This document shows, piece by piece, positions 6,238 to 7,324 of a stretch of DNA of 7,324 nucleotides. A program made the position numbers and the translations under genes. Source of the stretch: Paracoccaceae bacterium (GTDB lineage: Bacteria > Pseudomonadota > Alphaproteobacteria > Rhodobacterales > Rhodobacteraceae); contig NVXA01000018.1 in assembly GCA_002746395.1 (NCBI GenBank), positions 2,359 to 9,682 of the forward strand. The letters are read 5' to 3'. Every line of letters starts with the position of its first letter. The first letter of the stretch is position 1. The notes under the pieces are model-generated. The model saw only the letters and a program-made list of their open reading frames with translations. It searched no databases and was not told the origin of the DNA.

Positions 6238-6926
6238 TTTGGTGCGTCCATTGCTTTGAACATAAATTCCGCGGTGTTCCAGTCTTCTGGTGTGTCAATG
6301 TCTTGAACGCGGTGGCGTGGAAGGATGACAGGGACAGATTTCGCGCCGAATATCAGGCGCTCGGCCAGCCAAGCGTCTGCTGTGCCCCAATAGAATTGGG
6401 CGGCATCATGATACGCCTCTTCCAAATCTTGCGAGCGTGTCTGGAATTGATCCGGTTCGAACATTTCAACACGGTTTTCGGCGGTGATTTTCACGGCGCG
6501 CTGGATTGGGAACGCATAGCTGGTGACGCTGAACGCGTAATCGCAGGCCGCAGTTTTTAGGGCTGCAAGCCCGTCTTGTATATCGGTGGGCCGGATGAAC
6601 GGTGCGGTCGCGTATATGCAACAAACATATGTGGCTGGCGTTCCGTTTTTCGCGACCCATTCAGTTGCATGGCGAATGACGGGTGTGGTGCCTGTGTGGT
6701 CGTCTGACAGGTCGCGCGGGCGCAGGAACGGGACTTCGGCACCGTAATGCAAAGCAACGTCGGCTATTTCTTGATCATCGGTTGAAACGATTACACGATC
6801 AAAACATCCGCTTATGAGGGCCGCTTCGATTGACCAAGCAATCATTGGCTTGCCACAAAACATTTTGATATTCTTCTTTGGAATACGCTTGCTGCCGCCA
6901 CGGGCGGGGATGATGGCGATTTTCAT
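6234..6926 (-). CDS. pseF: PseF, CMP-pseudaminic acid cytidylyltransferase
   Basis: A 230-residue cytoplasmic enzyme that activates pseudaminic acid with CTP to give CMP-Pse, the donor used by glycosyltransferases. The N-terminus shows the CMP-sugar synthetase nucleotide-binding motif IPARGGSKRIPKKNI (residues 6-20). It is followed by STDD (48-51), LRPRDLS (68-74), YATAPF (105-110), AYHDAAQFYWG (171-181) and the C-terminal DIDTPEDW (209-216). The DAxQFYWG signature separates PseF from NeuA and KdsB. The length matches the family. The start is ATG 6926, overlapping the pseC stop; no strong Shine-Dalgarno sequence precedes it, which fits translation by coupling to pseC. The stop overlaps the pseG start by ATGA (6237-6234). 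It is enzymatically the last step of the pathway although it is encoded before pseG, pseH and pseI. Confidence 0.96.
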   Translation of the reverse strand: MKIAIIPARGGSKRIPKKNIKMFCGKPMIAWSIEAALISGCFDRVIVSTDDQEIADVALHYGAEVPFLRPRDLSDDHTGTTPVIRHATEWVAKNGTPATYVCCIYATAPFIRPTDIQDGLAALKTAACDYAFSVTSYAFPIQRAVKITAENRVEMFEPDQFQTRSQDLEEAYHDAAQFYWGTADAWLAERLIFGAKSVPVILPRHRVQDIDTPEDWNTAEFMFKAMDAPK

Positions 6927-7324
6927 ACCGATAGCGCCTGTGCCAAAGCGGCAACGACTTCATCTTGCTGCGCCTCATCAAGGTTGGGATACATCGGCAG
7001 GCTTATCGCTTCGGAGTAATACTTTTCGGCTGCGGGGAAATCCCCAACCCTAAAACCCATTGCTTGATAATATGGCTGGGTGTGTACCGGAATATAGTGC
7101 AAATTTACCCCAATCCCTGCGGTGCGCAATCTGTCGAAAACCTGCGGATGGGTTGCGGAAATTTGATCAAGACGCAAACGGATTACATAAAGATGCAACC
7201 CAGAATGCCCGTCGGGGCTGCGCACAGGTGTTGTAACTGGCAGTCCATCTAGCAACCGGTCATAACGATCTGCAATCTGGTGGCGTCGTGTCACAAACTG
7301 GTCGAGGCGGTCAAATTGGCTTAT
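6923..7324 (-). CDS. pseC: PseC, UDP-4-amino-4,6-dideoxy-N-acetyl-beta-L-altrosamine aminotransferase (C-terminal part; 5' end beyond window)
   Basis: This is the last 133 codons of a PLP-dependent aminotransferase of the DegT/DnrJ/EryC1/StrS family. The frame is open to the right edge of the window, so the N-terminal two thirds, including the PLP lysine, are not visible. PseC transfers an amino group from glutamate to C4 of the UDP-4-keto-6-deoxy-L-hexose made by PseB, the second step of pseudaminic acid synthesis in the cytoplasm. The diagnostic stretch is GIGVNLHYIPVHTQPYY (about nt 7055-7110), followed by MGF, GDFPAAEKYY and ISLPMYP, the usual ending of PseC proteins. The GTG at 7294 is internal and is not the start. 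The TGA stop overlaps the pseF start by four bases (ATGA, 6926-6923), which indicates translational coupling. The family is certain; assignment to PseC rather than another sugar aminotransferase rests on these motifs plus the neighbouring pseFGHI genes. Confidence 0.93.
   Translation of the reverse strand: MSQFDRLDQFVTRRHQIADRYDRLLDGLPVTTPVRSPDGHSGLHLYVIRLRLDQISATHPQVFDRLRTAGIGVNLHYIPVHTQPYYQAMGFRVGDFPAAEKYYSEAISLPMYPNLDEAQQDEVVAALAQALSV

Overview
The window reads almost entirely on the minus strand, so genes run from the right edge to the left. It carries most of a CMP-pseudaminic acid (CMP-Pse) pathway followed by three surface-glycan assembly genes. The protein sequences and intermediate GC point to a Gram-negative proteobacterium, most likely an alphaproteobacterium of the marine Rhodobacteraceae type. 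That placement is an impression from gene style; no rRNA or taxonomic marker is present.

Right part (7324 to 3594): the 3' end of pseC (aminotransferase), then complete pseF (cytidylyltransferase), pseG (UDP-sugar hydrolase), pseH (N-acetyltransferase) and pseI (Pse synthase). Neighbouring genes overlap by 1 to 4 bases (ATGA, ATGA, TTGA and TAATG junctions), so this is one translationally coupled operon. pseB, the first pathway enzyme, is not in the window and would be expected just beyond the right edge. The pathway runs UDP-GlcNAc, (PseB), PseC, PseH, PseG, PseI, PseF, CMP-Pse.

Middle (3589 to 2249): directly after pseI comes a WaaA/KdtA-like (GT30) membrane-anchored glycosyltransferase. 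It keeps the family fold motifs and the presumed catalytic Glu, but it differs at several positions that are normally conserved in Kdo transferases. Being co-transcribed with CMP-Pse synthesis, it is a good candidate for a pseudaminyl transferase rather than the housekeeping lipid A Kdo transferase. This is the most interesting point in the window.

Left part (2248 to 1): a 127-base spacer with a short direct repeat and a hairpin, then a Wzx-like multi-membrane flippase, then by ATGA overlap a KpsC/KpsS-like capsule biosynthesis protein that runs off the left edge. These two genes are visibly more AT-rich than the pse genes, as is usual for the exchangeable part of a surface polysaccharide locus. 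Together the window suggests that Pse is made, activated, transferred to a lipid-linked or LPS-type acceptor and exported as part of a surface glycan. No Maf or flagellin gene, RNA gene, CRISPR array or mobile element was seen.
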